From positions 1 to 64,000 of the forward strand of contig CAZLQF010000014.1 of the NCBI GenBank assembly GCA_964561545.1: DNA of 64,000 nt, given 5' to 3'. The notes below the pieces were generated by a model, which saw only the letters and a list, made by a program, of their open reading frames with translations, did not search any database and had not been told where the DNA came from. The position numbers and the translations under genes are program-made. The stretch comes from CAZLQF01 sp964561545 (GTDB lineage: Bacteria; Bacteroidota; Bacteroidia; CAILMK01; CAYYUA01). Numbering within the stretch: the first letter of the stretch is position 1; every line of letters begins with the position of its first letter. Positions 34,739 through 43,522 of the stretch are shown here, piece by piece.

Positions 34739-36838
34739 CTAAAAATTTAACCTTATTTGCGCTTTAACCTCTGTTCGTTTATTGCCAGGAATGGTATTCA
34801 AAGCACTTCCAACTTCTTCTCGGTTCCTATAATTGGTTTGCCCGATCTTCAACCAAAAATCTAAATACCTTGCCGGTTCCCATTTGGCTAAAAGGTAATA
34901 CCGCATTCCTTTATCAGAGAAAAAGGGTATGCTAAAAGCATAAAGTAAATCGTTTTCGTAGGTATAAATTCGACTCTGGAAACCATCAATATCAAAAACT
35001 CCGTATCTCGCTGTTAAGCTAAATTGATCATTGCGGCTCTCATATTCTACATCCTGAAAGAGTAAAACGCCATTTTGGTTCGCTTCTAATTCTGAATTGT
35101 AGTGGGAATAGGCAATCCGGCTTTGGAAAGAAAATAAACCTGAAGTTCGGTAACTTGCGTTCCATCTCAAATTATGGCGTTGATACCGGGTAAGCGAACT
35201 CATTGAGGATTCGCCCCCTGCTAAATTTCGATCCTTGATCTGTGCCTTGTAACGCCAATAAGTTTCAAACCATCGTGAGGGAGTATAAGTAACATCAGCC
35301 AAATATTCATAACCATCAGATGGGACATCCGCACGAAAACGCAACCAAGGGAAATCAAATTGATCCATGTAAAGGTTGATGTTCCAATCCTGGAAAGGTG
35401 ATAAGGTCATCCCTAAAAACAAACCCCTTTCATTGTCAACACCACCGGCTTCACTGAATGCATTGGCATACACCGCTTGGTAATCTTTTGGGTAATTCCG
35501 GTAAATGGCTCCCAGGTTAACTCCGGAGCCTAAATTGGCCATAACTCCTTGCATATAGGCAATTGCTCCATTATGCGAATAGCCAGCTTCTCCAAAAGTA
35601 AAAATGTTTTCGTAGGACCAGGCGTAATTGACGCCCACATCCCAAAAGGACCGACCTGAAAAGTCAAATTTTTTATACAAGCGATTTTCATTAATCTTTG
35701 GCACATCATATTCAGCATGAACACCTGTTGCTCCTAATTCCAACTTACCAAATGTATATTTTACATTACCGCCTATGATCGTTTCTCTAATGGCATTTTT
35801 GTCCTTAAGATCCGTTTTGGTGCGGTGGTAACCGGTATTGTCAAAAGAAGTAAAAAATTGATCGAACGATGAGGTGCTATCGGCCTGATTGATATTGGCA
35901 TTTTTGGGTTTATCAGAATAAAAACCGGTCACTTCGGCATCGCCAAATTGAAAGGTGACACCTGCTCCCCTTAAAAACTGGTTTTCATTTGAGGATCGGT
36001 AGGGCCTTAAACCTCGGCCATTTTTGTAGATGTTCATGACATCCGGCGTTTTGCCAAAACTTAAACCAGACCACATCACCAATCCTTCTCCAAACTGCGC
36101 ATGGTAATCACCTATGGCCAAGGATTTGATAAAGCCAATGTCTGATAAGTAAAAATGAGCAGAATAAAAATCATAGCCGTCTTGATGGGCCCCTCTAAAA
36201 AATTCTTCGCCTGGATCCTTATCTGCTGTAAAACCCAGGCTTAAGTTATCGGAATATTCATAAGTATAGCGGGTGTAAAGCCGGTAAGGACTTCCTAAAT
36301 AACCAGTATTGGTAGCTCGATTTGATGTATCCCTTCTTTGCTGGCCTTCAGTCTTTTCGAGATTTCGGCTGCTTCTAATAAATAGGTCATGATCCCCATA
36401 TTTCCAAATGTTCTCCAATGATAAGCTTACTTCCTCTTCATCACGCCTGATGGTGACGAATTGCAATAGCCATCTTAAGGTTTGTTGGTCCAAAGATTCA
36501 ATGGCTTGCAACTCATATAAGGTTACAAAGTCACCATAACGGTCTCGATAAGCCAGGATTTCATTAACCTCTGAAATGTTTAAGAAATGCATTGACAAGA
36601 GCTTCTCTCGTGTAGCCTTGTTAAGTGATAAAGGGCGTTTGTAATATTGGTTGAGGGTATTAACCAATTCGGTGTAATCAACATTTTTATCAGCTTCTTC
36701 AAGTATGGATTCAACGATTCGTTCTAACTCAGGATCATTCACATCCTGGGCCTTTAAAGGCCCATAGAAGGTCATCAAAATACTGAGAAGAAGGACGCCA
36801 ACAGTCCAATTGAGGTTATGTTGTATGCTTGCTTTCAA
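34739..36838 (-). CDS. outer-membrane beta-barrel with N-terminal helix-hairpin-helix domain
   Basis: 699 residues. A signal peptide (1-30) is followed by a helical segment (36-66) and a ComEA-like helix-hairpin-helix region (about 70-128) with LSLNKATREKLLSM, then ILAYRDRYGDF and YELQAI. The remaining 550 residues are aromatic, alternate polar and apolar positions and end in the strand KAQIRLNF, a typical outer-membrane barrel terminus. HhH units of this kind bind DNA backbones in ComEA. Here the domain should sit in the periplasm at the base of a barrel of about 30 strands. Relatives are annotated only by domain. It starts three bases after the upstream barrel gene ends. Confidence 0.8.
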   Translation of the reverse strand: MKASIQHNLNWTVGVLLLSILMTFYGPLKAQDVNDPELERIVESILEEADKNVDYTELVNTLNQYYKRPLSLNKATREKLLSMHFLNISEVNEILAYRDRYGDFVTLYELQAIESLDQQTLRWLLQFVTIRRDEEEVSLSLENIWKYGDHDLFIRSSRNLEKTEGQQRRDTSNRATNTGYLGSPYRLYTRYTYEYSDNLSLGFTADKDPGEEFFRGAHQDGYDFYSAHFYLSDIGFIKSLAIGDYHAQFGEGLVMWSGLSFGKTPDVMNIYKNGRGLRPYRSSNENQFLRGAGVTFQFGDAEVTGFYSDKPKNANINQADSTSSFDQFFTSFDNTGYHRTKTDLKDKNAIRETIIGGNVKYTFGKLELGATGVHAEYDVPKINENRLYKKFDFSGRSFWDVGVNYAWSYENIFTFGEAGYSHNGAIAYMQGVMANLGSGVNLGAIYRNYPKDYQAVYANAFSEAGGVDNERGLFLGMTLSPFQDWNINLYMDQFDFPWLRFRADVPSDGYEYLADVTYTPSRWFETYWRYKAQIKDRNLAGGESSMSSLTRYQRHNLRWNASYRTSGLFSFQSRIAYSHYNSELEANQNGVLLFQDVEYESRNDQFSLTARYGVFDIDGFQSRIYTYENDLLYAFSIPFFSDKGMRYYLLAKWEPARYLDFWLKIGQTNYRNREEVGSALNTIPGNKRTEVKAQIRLNF

Positions 36839-36841
36839 AAG

Positions 36842-37678
36842 CTATTGTTCAGTCAATCCTGTTATGTAATTGGTGCCTAAATTGGGTGTAAATCCAAGCT
36901 TTTGATGGATAGAAAAAGCTATATCAATTCTGAAATTGTTAAAATCGAATCCCAGCCCAAAGTGGTATTTTAAAGGCTTGGTAGCAAAACCACCTCTTAA
37001 ATGAAAATTGTTGCCAGGGTGGTATTCCAGTCCATTTTTAATGGACAAATCCTGTTCGATGGGTTTTTCACCTTCAACCAGCCATGTAAGCTTTTCTGAA
37101 AAGTCAAAACCTGTACCCAACCTGAACACCGTAGGATATGGCTCATCTTGATAAGAGGCGAATTGCTGGTTGGTGGGATTGAAAACGTGGGCTGCCAGGT
37201 CCACCTTCTCACTGATGTGAAAGAGCAGGCCAGCCTCTGCGAGTACATCCCACTGATTGCCGGTTTCGCGTACAAAGGTATTAAAGGCATCAAATTGTAT
37301 CCCTGCTGATACACGATCTCCAAAGGAGCGGGCATAAGTAAGTCCATATCGTTGCTGGTAAAAAAAGTTACTGTTGTTAAACTGGTAGAAACTTAGGCCA
37401 AATGTTCCCACATTCTTAAAGGGTTTAACAACCGAAATAGCCCCTGCATTGAGTTCTTTAATGCTGAATTTCCGCTGGGCATAAAAGCCAACCGAAAAAC
37501 TTTGCAATTCTGCCAATGCTGCCTGATTGTGAAATGTAGCCCAATGATCAGGAAGGGTTAAGGCCGCATGGGCAAGTCCTGCAAAGCGGCTACCGGCAGG
37601 AAAATTTTCTCCACCGGCTTTAACCAAACAGGGCAATAGCAAAAGACCCAGCAAACAAATGCGTAGAAAATGCTTCAT
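36842..37678 (-). CDS. PorV/PorQ-like (FadL-type) outer-membrane protein
   Basis: 278 residues: a signal peptide (1-21), then GGENFPAGSRFAGLAHAALTL with its key GSRxAGLAxAxLTL, close to the opening shared by PorV, PorQ and related barrels of the T9SS era, and WATFHNQAALA, the Asn-Gln/Pro-Ala turn. A barrel of about 14 strands follows, with family-like GLEYHPGNNFHLRGGF and GLGFDFNNFRIDIAFS. PorV binds T9SS substrates. Whether this paralogue does so is not shown. It is the first gene of a tight run with the HhH barrel. Confidence 0.75.
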   Translation of the reverse strand: MKHFLRICLLGLLLLPCLVKAGGENFPAGSRFAGLAHAALTLPDHWATFHNQAALAELQSFSVGFYAQRKFSIKELNAGAISVVKPFKNVGTFGLSFYQFNNSNFFYQQRYGLTYARSFGDRVSAGIQFDAFNTFVRETGNQWDVLAEAGLLFHISEKVDLAAHVFNPTNQQFASYQDEPYPTVFRLGTGFDFSEKLTWLVEGEKPIEQDLSIKNGLEYHPGNNFHLRGGFATKPLKYHFGLGFDFNNFRIDIAFSIHQKLGFTPNLGTNYITGLTEQ

Positions 37679-37945
37679 AAATTAGCAAGCAACCATAGAT
37701 TTCTTAGGCTAATATAGGGAATCAGCAAGTTTTATCGGTGTTAAAATTGAAATTTGGTTTACATCAAAGGTTTAAGGTTCAACTTCAAACCTCCAACATT
37801 GAACCACTTATGATGTCTCAGCGGAGGCTTTTCTTGTAACTTCAGAATTTGGATTAACCAAAATATCTGTAAAAAGCTCGAGATACCAGGTATTTCAGGC
37901 CAGCGAAAAACTCCGCGTTGTGTGAAGAAATGGCCTAATCTTGTT

Positions 37946-39436
37946 TTAGGTTGAGCGGTTTGAATTCCTGGAGCGGGGGATGGTATGTTTGGCCAAAATC
38001 CGTTGCTTTTCGGCTTTTACGATTTCCTGTTTGCGAAAGCTCCACAATTTTTTGCGGGCTGCCTTGCCAGCTTCCTTAATATCAACGATGGGTAAGGGAT
38101 AGGTTTGACCGGGCTTGAAACCTGAAAAGTCTTGTTCTAATACTGGCACAGTCCACGGTTGGTGTATGTAATGATCAGGACAAGATTGAAGTTCAGGAAC
38201 CCAGGTTTTGATAAAAATGCCCTCCGAGTCGTGGTCCTGGGATTGTTTGATGGGATTGTAAACCCTAACCGTATTGGTTCCGGTAACGCCTGCTTGCATT
38301 TGCAATTGCGGAAAATGAATGCCAGGCTCAAAATCCAGGAAATCTTTCGCTAAATGAGCACTGATCATGGACCATGGAAGCCAAAAGTGATGGGTGGCCA
38401 CTGAAGTTAGCATAGCACGCATACGAAAATTGATGTAGCCTGTTTGGTTCAGGCAGCGCATACAAGCATCAACAAGCGGTAGCCCTGTTTTGCCTTTACT
38501 CCAGGCTTGGTAGAGCTCTTTGTCATAACATTGGATCATTGCCTCATAACCTTGGTTGAGGGACCTAAACTCCAATTCAGGTTCCATTTCAAGCTTTTGT
38601 ATAAAATGGCTCCGCCAAAAAAGCCTGGACTGAAAAGCTGAAAGCGGGCCTTTCCATTGTCCTTGTGCACGAACCTGCTGAGTGGCTTTGTAAACCTGGC
38701 GCAAGGATAAATTACCCCAAGCCAGGTAAGGGGAGAGCCGGCTGCAGCTTTGACGGCTTTCGAGCGGTTTTGAAATGTGCTTGTTGTAAGTAGCCGCTCT
38801 ACCTTTTGAAAATGAATTTAAAACACCCTTTCCCTGTAATTCACCTCCGGTTTGGAATTTTTTGGCAGTTTGATTGTCGAGGTCTTTCATGAGGGGAAAG
38901 TAGCTCATCAGATTTTCGACAAAACTTGCTTCAATAAATCTGATCTTGTTTAAATCCGGATCGGCCGTTTTTTGCTTCATGTAGTTGTACCATTGTTGAA
39001 CCCATCTATCCCGGCTAATAAGACCTCTAAAAACGCCATTATGGGTATATTCATACCAAGGGAATGCTTGGGATCGGCACCATTGTTTAATTTGCTCATC
39101 CCTTTGGTAAGTGATGTAAAGCCCTGTCTCTTTATGGGAATACAGACCTTGAATGGTTACAAGCGTTTGCAAGATTTGCAATAATCTCAACACAGGTACT
39201 TTAACGCGTAAGATCCTGGTTCCTAATGGGGCTAATTGTGAATCCAGCTCATCGAGCGATTGCTGTTGGAAGAGGAGGTGACGATCATCGGTATGATCAT
39301 GGTGTAGTAAAGCGGGTTCAAAAGTATGAAAGAGCAAAACCGGCCTACCAGCTTCAGCAGCTTTTAGCAAAGCTTGGTGGTCGGTGATACGTAAGTCCCT
39401 TTTGAGCCAAACCAGATTTAAACCATCGGTTACCAT
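37946..39436 (-). CDS. cryptochrome/deoxyribodipyrimidine photolyase family protein
   Basis: 496 residues. The N-terminal photolyase alpha/beta domain begins LNLVWLKRDLRITDHQAL. The FAD-binding C-terminal domain shows KGRAATYNKH, SRLSPYLAWGNLSLRQVY, TGLPLVDACMRCLNQTGYINFRMRAML (key residues D-A-CMR and N-RMR) and the Trp-rich stretch after it. The sequence is close to the bacterial FAD-binding group often called cryptochrome-like. A pyrimidine-dimer or 6-4 repair role is likely but not separable here. It is monocistronic by context. Confidence 0.88.
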   Translation of the reverse strand: MVTDGLNLVWLKRDLRITDHQALLKAAEAGRPVLLFHTFEPALLHHDHTDDRHLLFQQQSLDELDSQLAPLGTRILRVKVPVLRLLQILQTLVTIQGLYSHKETGLYITYQRDEQIKQWCRSQAFPWYEYTHNGVFRGLISRDRWVQQWYNYMKQKTADPDLNKIRFIEASFVENLMSYFPLMKDLDNQTAKKFQTGGELQGKGVLNSFSKGRAATYNKHISKPLESRQSCSRLSPYLAWGNLSLRQVYKATQQVRAQGQWKGPLSAFQSRLFWRSHFIQKLEMEPELEFRSLNQGYEAMIQCYDKELYQAWSKGKTGLPLVDACMRCLNQTGYINFRMRAMLTSVATHHFWLPWSMISAHLAKDFLDFEPGIHFPQLQMQAGVTGTNTVRVYNPIKQSQDHDSEGIFIKTWVPELQSCPDHYIHQPWTVPVLEQDFSGFKPGQTYPLPIVDIKEAGKAARKKLWSFRKQEIVKAEKQRILAKHTIPRSRNSNRST

Positions 39437-39622
39437 ACTTCCTCAACAATCGGTTCTGCATCTGGTTTACTGCTATAAACACCGATCAACTGTCAACTGC
39501 AAATACGCAAAACCTTTAATCTTAATGGATGAGAGCTAATTAAAAAGTATTTATAGCGCGCATAAACCAGGATTATGGATGTTATTTATTGTTGGTAGTT
39601 TGTTAGGAAAGCCGTTGGTTTA

Positions 39623-40336
39623 TCAAGTGTAGCTTACTATTGTTCCTACATCTTCACCATTCACCACGTAATAAAGGTTGTTGGGTTTGTTCATGTTAAA
39701 AACGATGACAGGTAGCTTGTTTTCTTTGCAAAGAGTGAAAGCCGTCATGTCCATCACGTCAAGGTTTTTACTGTAAACCTCGTCAAAAGAAACGTTGGTG
39801 TAACGCTTGGCCGATTCATCTTTTTCAGGATCAGCTGAGTAGATCCCATCTACACGGGTCCCTTTCAGGATTACATCAGCATTGATTTCAATGGCCCTTA
39901 AGACAGCTGCCGTATCAGTGGTAAAATAGGGATTTCCCGTTCCGGATGAGAAAATGACCGCTCGGCCTTTTTCAAGGTGACGAATGGCCCTTCTGCGAAT
40001 GAAAGGTTCACAGATTTCTTCCATTTTAATGGCGGATTGAAGGCGGGTTTGTAATTCTTGGGACTCGAGGGCAGTTTGAAGGGCCATACCGTTAATGGTT
40101 GTGGCAAGCATGCCCATGTAATCGCCCTGGGCGCGGTCCATAAGGCCATCCCTTGAAGCATCAAGCCCCCTGTAGATGTTACCGCCTCCTATCACAATGC
40201 CCACTTCGCAACCGGCATCTTTAATGGTTTTAATTTCCCTGGCATAGTCTGCTATGACGTCTCCATTGATACCATATTCCTTGGAGCCCATCAAGGCTTC
40301 GCCACTAAGTTTGAGGAGGATCCTGTTGTATTTCAT
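39623..40336 (-). CDS. pyrH: UMP kinase
   Basis: A 237-residue amino-acid-kinase-fold enzyme that phosphorylates UMP to UDP. RILLKLSGEALMG is the phosphate-binding start, GIVIGGGNIYRG the glycine loop, and FSSGTGNPYFTTDTAAVLRA the UMP-binding and catalytic region, with its core TGNPYFTTD. The gene follows the rpsB-tsf cluster, as in many bacteria, but a strong hairpin separates it from tsf. Its expression therefore depends on read-through or a separate promoter. frr, the common next gene, is absent here. Confidence 0.97.
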   Translation of the reverse strand: MKYNRILLKLSGEALMGSKEYGINGDVIADYAREIKTIKDAGCEVGIVIGGGNIYRGLDASRDGLMDRAQGDYMGMLATTINGMALQTALESQELQTRLQSAIKMEEICEPFIRRRAIRHLEKGRAVIFSSGTGNPYFTTDTAAVLRAIEINADVILKGTRVDGIYSADPEKDESAKRYTNVSFDEVYSKNLDVMDMTAFTLCKENKLPVIVFNMNKPNNLYYVVNGEDVGTIVSYT

Positions 40337-40374
40337 CTATGATGATTTTAGCGCAAAAGCATTTTGTAAAGGCC

Positions 40375-40406
40375 AAAAAAAGAGGCTTGCTCGCAAGCCT
40401 CTTTTT
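40375..40406 (-). terminator. intrinsic terminator between tsf and pyrH
   Basis: A near-continuous stem (40377-40390 with 40393-40406; a real loop probably opens to about six bases) is GC-rich in its centre and is followed on the minus strand by seven U (40381 back to 40375). It lies ten bases after the tsf stop codon. The symmetry makes it usable only by the minus-strand genes here. Confidence 0.88.
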
Positions 40407-40416
40407 AAATTTTATT

Positions 40417-41253
40417 TTAATTACCAGCTACGGCTATACGTTTAAATTCTTTGATCTGTAAATCTTTATCAATCTCAGCCAGGTAATCTTTCACGGTTTT
40501 CGAACTATCTTTAACAAAGTCTTGATCAACAAGGGTATTTTCCTTGTAGAACTTTTTCATTCGACCCTGCGCTATCTTTTCCGTTACATGCTCTGGCTTA
40601 CCTTCGGCCTGGGCTGATTCTTTGGCATATTGAAATTCACGGTTCAGGACGTCTTCAGGAATACCCTCTTCGTTGGTGGCCAATGGACTCATCGCAGCTA
40701 CCTGCATAGCAATGTCACTTGCGGCTTCTTGAATGTCTGCGTTATTCGGATTTTCAAATCCAACCAATACACCAATTTGGTTACCAAAATGGTTGTAGGC
40801 TACCACGTGGTCGGCTTCCATTTTTTCATAGTCTGATAGTGTAAGTTTCTCGCCAATTTGAGCAATTTTCTCATCAAACAAGTCTTGCACCTTCTTGCCC
40901 TCAATTTCTAAATTATAGACATCATCTCTTTGGGCGGGCAAATTTCTAAGCACTTCATCTGCTACTTGACCAGCAAAACCCTGAAAATCTTGGTTTTTGG
41001 CCACAAAGTCCGTTTCACAATTGATGGAGAAAACAATGCCAGTTTTGTGATCATTGGTTGTTCTTGAAAGTACAATGCCTTCGTTGGCTTCTTTATCAGA
41101 CCTTTTAGCTGATACTTTTTGCCCTTTTTTTCTAAGGTAATTTATGGCTTCGTCAAAATCGCCACCGGTTTCCTCAAGGGCTTGTTTACAATCCATCATT
41201 CCTGCGCCGGTGGTATTTCTTAGCTTCTGTACATCAGATGCGGATATTCCCAT
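40417..41253 (-). CDS. tsf: elongation factor Ts
   Basis: 278 residues. It is the nucleotide exchange factor for EF-Tu. The N-terminal UBA-like domain contains VQKLRNTTGAGMMDCKQALEE (core TGAGMMDCK), followed by the TDFVAKN motif (residues about 81-87) that contacts EF-Tu, the paired core domains, and the C-terminal GKPEHVTEKIAQGRMKKFYKE module. The order S2 then EF-Ts, with a 29-base gap, is universal in bacteria. Confidence 0.97.
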   Translation of the reverse strand: MGISASDVQKLRNTTGAGMMDCKQALEETGGDFDEAINYLRKKGQKVSAKRSDKEANEGIVLSRTTNDHKTGIVFSINCETDFVAKNQDFQGFAGQVADEVLRNLPAQRDDVYNLEIEGKKVQDLFDEKIAQIGEKLTLSDYEKMEADHVVAYNHFGNQIGVLVGFENPNNADIQEAASDIAMQVAAMSPLATNEEGIPEDVLNREFQYAKESAQAEGKPEHVTEKIAQGRMKKFYKENTLVDQDFVKDSSKTVKDYLAEIDKDLQIKEFKRIAVAGN

Positions 41254-41282
41254 GGTTGGTTTATTTGTTTTAGGTATTGGAA

Positions 41283-42080
41283 TTATTCTTCACTTGTTGA
41301 GTCGCTTTCTTCAGCTTCTTTCTTTTGAGATTCTTCTTCTGCAGCTTTTTCCTGGTCCTCACCTTTCTTCTTGGCTTCCTCTTTTTCAGCTTTGCGCTCG
41401 GCGAGCCCTTCTTCCACAGCATTGGTAAATTGTTCTGTGATCATTGCAATGGATTTGGAAGCATCATCATTGGAGGGAATGGGATAATTAACCTGAGAAG
41501 GATCACTGTTGGTATCAACCATTCCAAAAGAAGTAATGTTAAGCTTTTGAGCTTCTGCTGTGGCAATGTGTTCTTTATGAATGTCCACTATAAAAACGGC
41601 AGCTGGTAACCTGCTGAGGTCCGTGATACCACCAAGGACTCTTTCAAGTTTTTCACGCTCGCGCTGAAGTGCCAATCTTTCTTTTTTGGCCATGTTGTTG
41701 ACGGTTCCTTCATTGAACATTCGATCAATGTTGGACATCTTCTTGATGGATTTCCGAACGGTAGCAAAATTGGTCAACATGCCGCCAAGCCAACGCTCAG
41801 TAACATAGGGCATATCAACTCGCTTGGCATTTTCGGTGGCAATATCTTTGGCTTGCTTCTTGGTAGCAATGTATAAGATTTTTCTACCCGATTTGGCAAG
41901 GTTTTTAGCTACTTCACAAGCATTATCCAGTTTATGGGCTGTTTTGTTAAGATCTATGATGTGGATCCCGTTTTTCTCCATAAAAATGTAGGGTGACATG
42001 TTGGGATTCCATTTGCTCCTAAGGTGGCCAAAGTGAGCTCCTGCATCCAGCAGGTCTTGTATAGATACTTCTTTTGACAT
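41283..42080 (-). CDS. rpsB: 30S ribosomal protein S2 with charged C-terminal tail
   Basis: 265 residues. SIQDLLDAGAHFGH, RWNPNMSPYIF-like KWNPNMSPYIF, WLGGMLTNF and VDTNSDPSQVNYPIPSNDDA identify S2. The last 40 residues form a tail dominated by Glu, Lys and Ser with no predicted fold, longer than in E. coli S2. To my knowledge such tails are common in this phylum. Gaps of 14 bases to rpsI and 29 to tsf place it in the rplM-rpsI-rpsB-tsf operon. Confidence 0.97.
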   Translation of the reverse strand: MSKEVSIQDLLDAGAHFGHLRSKWNPNMSPYIFMEKNGIHIIDLNKTAHKLDNACEVAKNLAKSGRKILYIATKKQAKDIATENAKRVDMPYVTERWLGGMLTNFATVRKSIKKMSNIDRMFNEGTVNNMAKKERLALQREREKLERVLGGITDLSRLPAAVFIVDIHKEHIATAEAQKLNITSFGMVDTNSDPSQVNYPIPSNDDASKSIAMITEQFTNAVEEGLAERKAEKEEAKKKGEDQEKAAEEESQKKEAEESDSTSEE

Positions 42081-42094
42081 ATATAATAAGGGTT

Positions 42095-42481
42095 TTAGCG
42101 CTTCCTAAATTGTTCTTGTTTTCTGGCCTTGAGGAATCCGGATTTCTTCCTTTCTACCATTCTGGCATCACGAGTTAAGAACTCTTTATCTTTCAAGATC
42201 TTTTTGAAATCCTCGTTGATCTGAACCAACGCCCTGGAAATGGCGTGCCTGATGGCTTCTGATTGGCCGGTCATTCCACCACCATGAACGCGTATTTTTA
42301 CATCATACTGACCATCGGTTTCAGTTATGGTAAACGGCTGTTTTATTATGGTTTGAAATGTCATTTTAGGGAAATACGCTTCCAGCGATTTTCCGTTAAT
42401 GCTAATATCGCCGTTTCCGGCTTTGAGGTAGGCTCTGGCTACAGAGGTCTTTCTTCTGCCGGTGCTGTTAATGTATTCCAT
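42095..42481 (-). CDS. rpsI: 30S ribosomal protein S9
   Basis: 128 residues, the typical length. The protein begins with STGRRKTSVARAYL, contains RVHGGGMTGQSEAIRHAISRAL (core GGG..GQ..A) and ends in the basic KARKQEQFRKR tail whose last residues reach the P-site tRNA. It follows rplM by ten bases, the standard L13-S9 pair. Confidence 0.97.
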   Translation of the reverse strand: MEYINSTGRRKTSVARAYLKAGNGDISINGKSLEAYFPKMTFQTIIKQPFTITETDGQYDVKIRVHGGGMTGQSEAIRHAISRALVQINEDFKKILKDKEFLTRDARMVERKKSGFLKARKQEQFRKR

Positions 42482-42491
42482 GTTTTATTTT

Positions 42492-42935
42492 TTAAAGGTC
42501 GATTTTTTCAGGTTTTTGTGCTTCATGGGGATGATCATCTCCAGTATATAAGTACAAGTTTTTAAGGAACTCATCGCGTAACTTATTTTTGGGCAACATG
42601 CCCCTAACTGCATTGTGGAGTACTTCATTAGGCTTTTTCTGGAAAAGTTCCTCAGGTGTTCTTGTGCGAAGCCCGCTTGGATACCCTGTATAGCGTACGT
42701 ATGATTTTTGTTTGTTTTTCTTACCAGTAAACCTTACTTGATCTGCATTAAGTATGATCACTTTGTCTCCACAATTAACATGCGGAGTATAAGATGGTTT
42801 GTGTTTACCTGAAATGATCTTGGCAATTTCTGTTGCTAATCTTCCCACGACTTGGTCGGTGGCGTCAACGATGTACCAATTGCGCTGTACGGTTTCCTTC
42901 TTGGCGGATAGGGTTTTATAGCTCTGTGTATCCAC
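42492..42935 (-). CDS. rplM: 50S ribosomal protein L13, GTG start
   Basis: 147 residues from the GTG at 42935. WYIVDATDQVVGRLATEIAK, YTPHVNCGDKVIILNA and KNLYLYTGDDHPHEAQKP identify L13. The frame is open to an ATG at 42971, but that codon overlaps the -7 box of a near-perfect promoter, so it would not be transcribed. Relatives start with a DTxSYKT segment, exactly where the GTG lies (GTG-Asp-Thr-Gln-Ser-Tyr-Lys). It heads the operon with rpsI, rpsB and tsf. L13 autoregulation is not evident in the short leader. Confidence 0.96.
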   Translation of the reverse strand: MDTQSYKTLSAKKETVQRNWYIVDATDQVVGRLATEIAKIISGKHKPSYTPHVNCGDKVIILNADQVRFTGKKNKQKSYVRYTGYPSGLRTRTPEELFQKKPNEVLHNAVRGMLPKNKLRDEFLKNLYLYTGDDHPHEAQKPEKIDL

Positions 42936-42968
42936 TTTTATTGCTTTTGTAGTTTCAAAATGTGATTG

Positions 42969-42998
42969 CAAAAGTACAGCTTTCGATAAAATTTCAAA
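42969..42998 (-). promoter_or_regulatory. promoter of the rplM-rpsI-rpsB-tsf operon
   Basis: TTTG (42998-42995) and TACTTTTG (42976-42969) are exact consensus elements with an 18-base spacer. The predicted start near 42963 leaves about 28 bases of leader to the GTG start codon of rplM. Confidence 0.75.
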
Positions 42999-43522
42999 AA
43001 TTTCAGCAGGGTTAAGTTCAGGAATTGCGTAAACGCATGTAGGTTGATGATTTTTCCAAAAATTTCACCACTAATCGAGGAAAGCTTACTTAGGTAAATC
43101 AATCTATAACTTTTGGCATTTATTTAAGTTTATTGTGTGGGCTTTAAGGAGAACAAACAAATGGCTTTGGCCCGTTTAAGTTCCCTAAAGTCCTAAGGGT
43201 ATTTAAGATCCTCATCATCAAAAATTTACAGACTTTAAAAAAGGTACCATGCTTAAAAGTTATGCGGGAGTGAATCCTTGTTGGAATAGGTATGAATGTT
43301 TGATGTAAGATTTTCGGCCTTTGACATATAAGCTATGGCTGTTAATTAAAGGTTTTTTGGACCTGAATCAGGTAAGCTTTGAATGGTATTTTAATTCAAT
43401 TTTTATCCAAGCTACAAGTCTGATTAAAGGTTGCTTAGTGAGCGAATAACCAATTGGTTGGCAAATCAATTACAAAAACTCTGATGCATCTGCTTTTAGC
43501 TCATCTAAGTTGCTTTTGTTAT
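42999..43522. other. long intergenic region without recognisable gene
   Basis: More than 500 bases between the rplM promoter and the accC stop codon. All frames on both strands are broken every few dozen codons, and no RNA fold or terminator for accC stands out. It may hold decayed sequence, but I cannot recognise a source. Confidence 0.4.

Noticed and set aside
42936..42971. Extra 12 N-terminal residues of L13 from the ATG at 42971
   Set aside because: The ATG overlaps the -7 box of a perfect promoter, and homologues start at the later position.
43130..43330. Protein-like snatches (DFRELKRAKAICLFSL on the minus strand) in the rplM-accC gap
   Set aside because: The stretch is under 30 codons, bounded by stops and without a second supporting segment, so it was not called a pseudogene.
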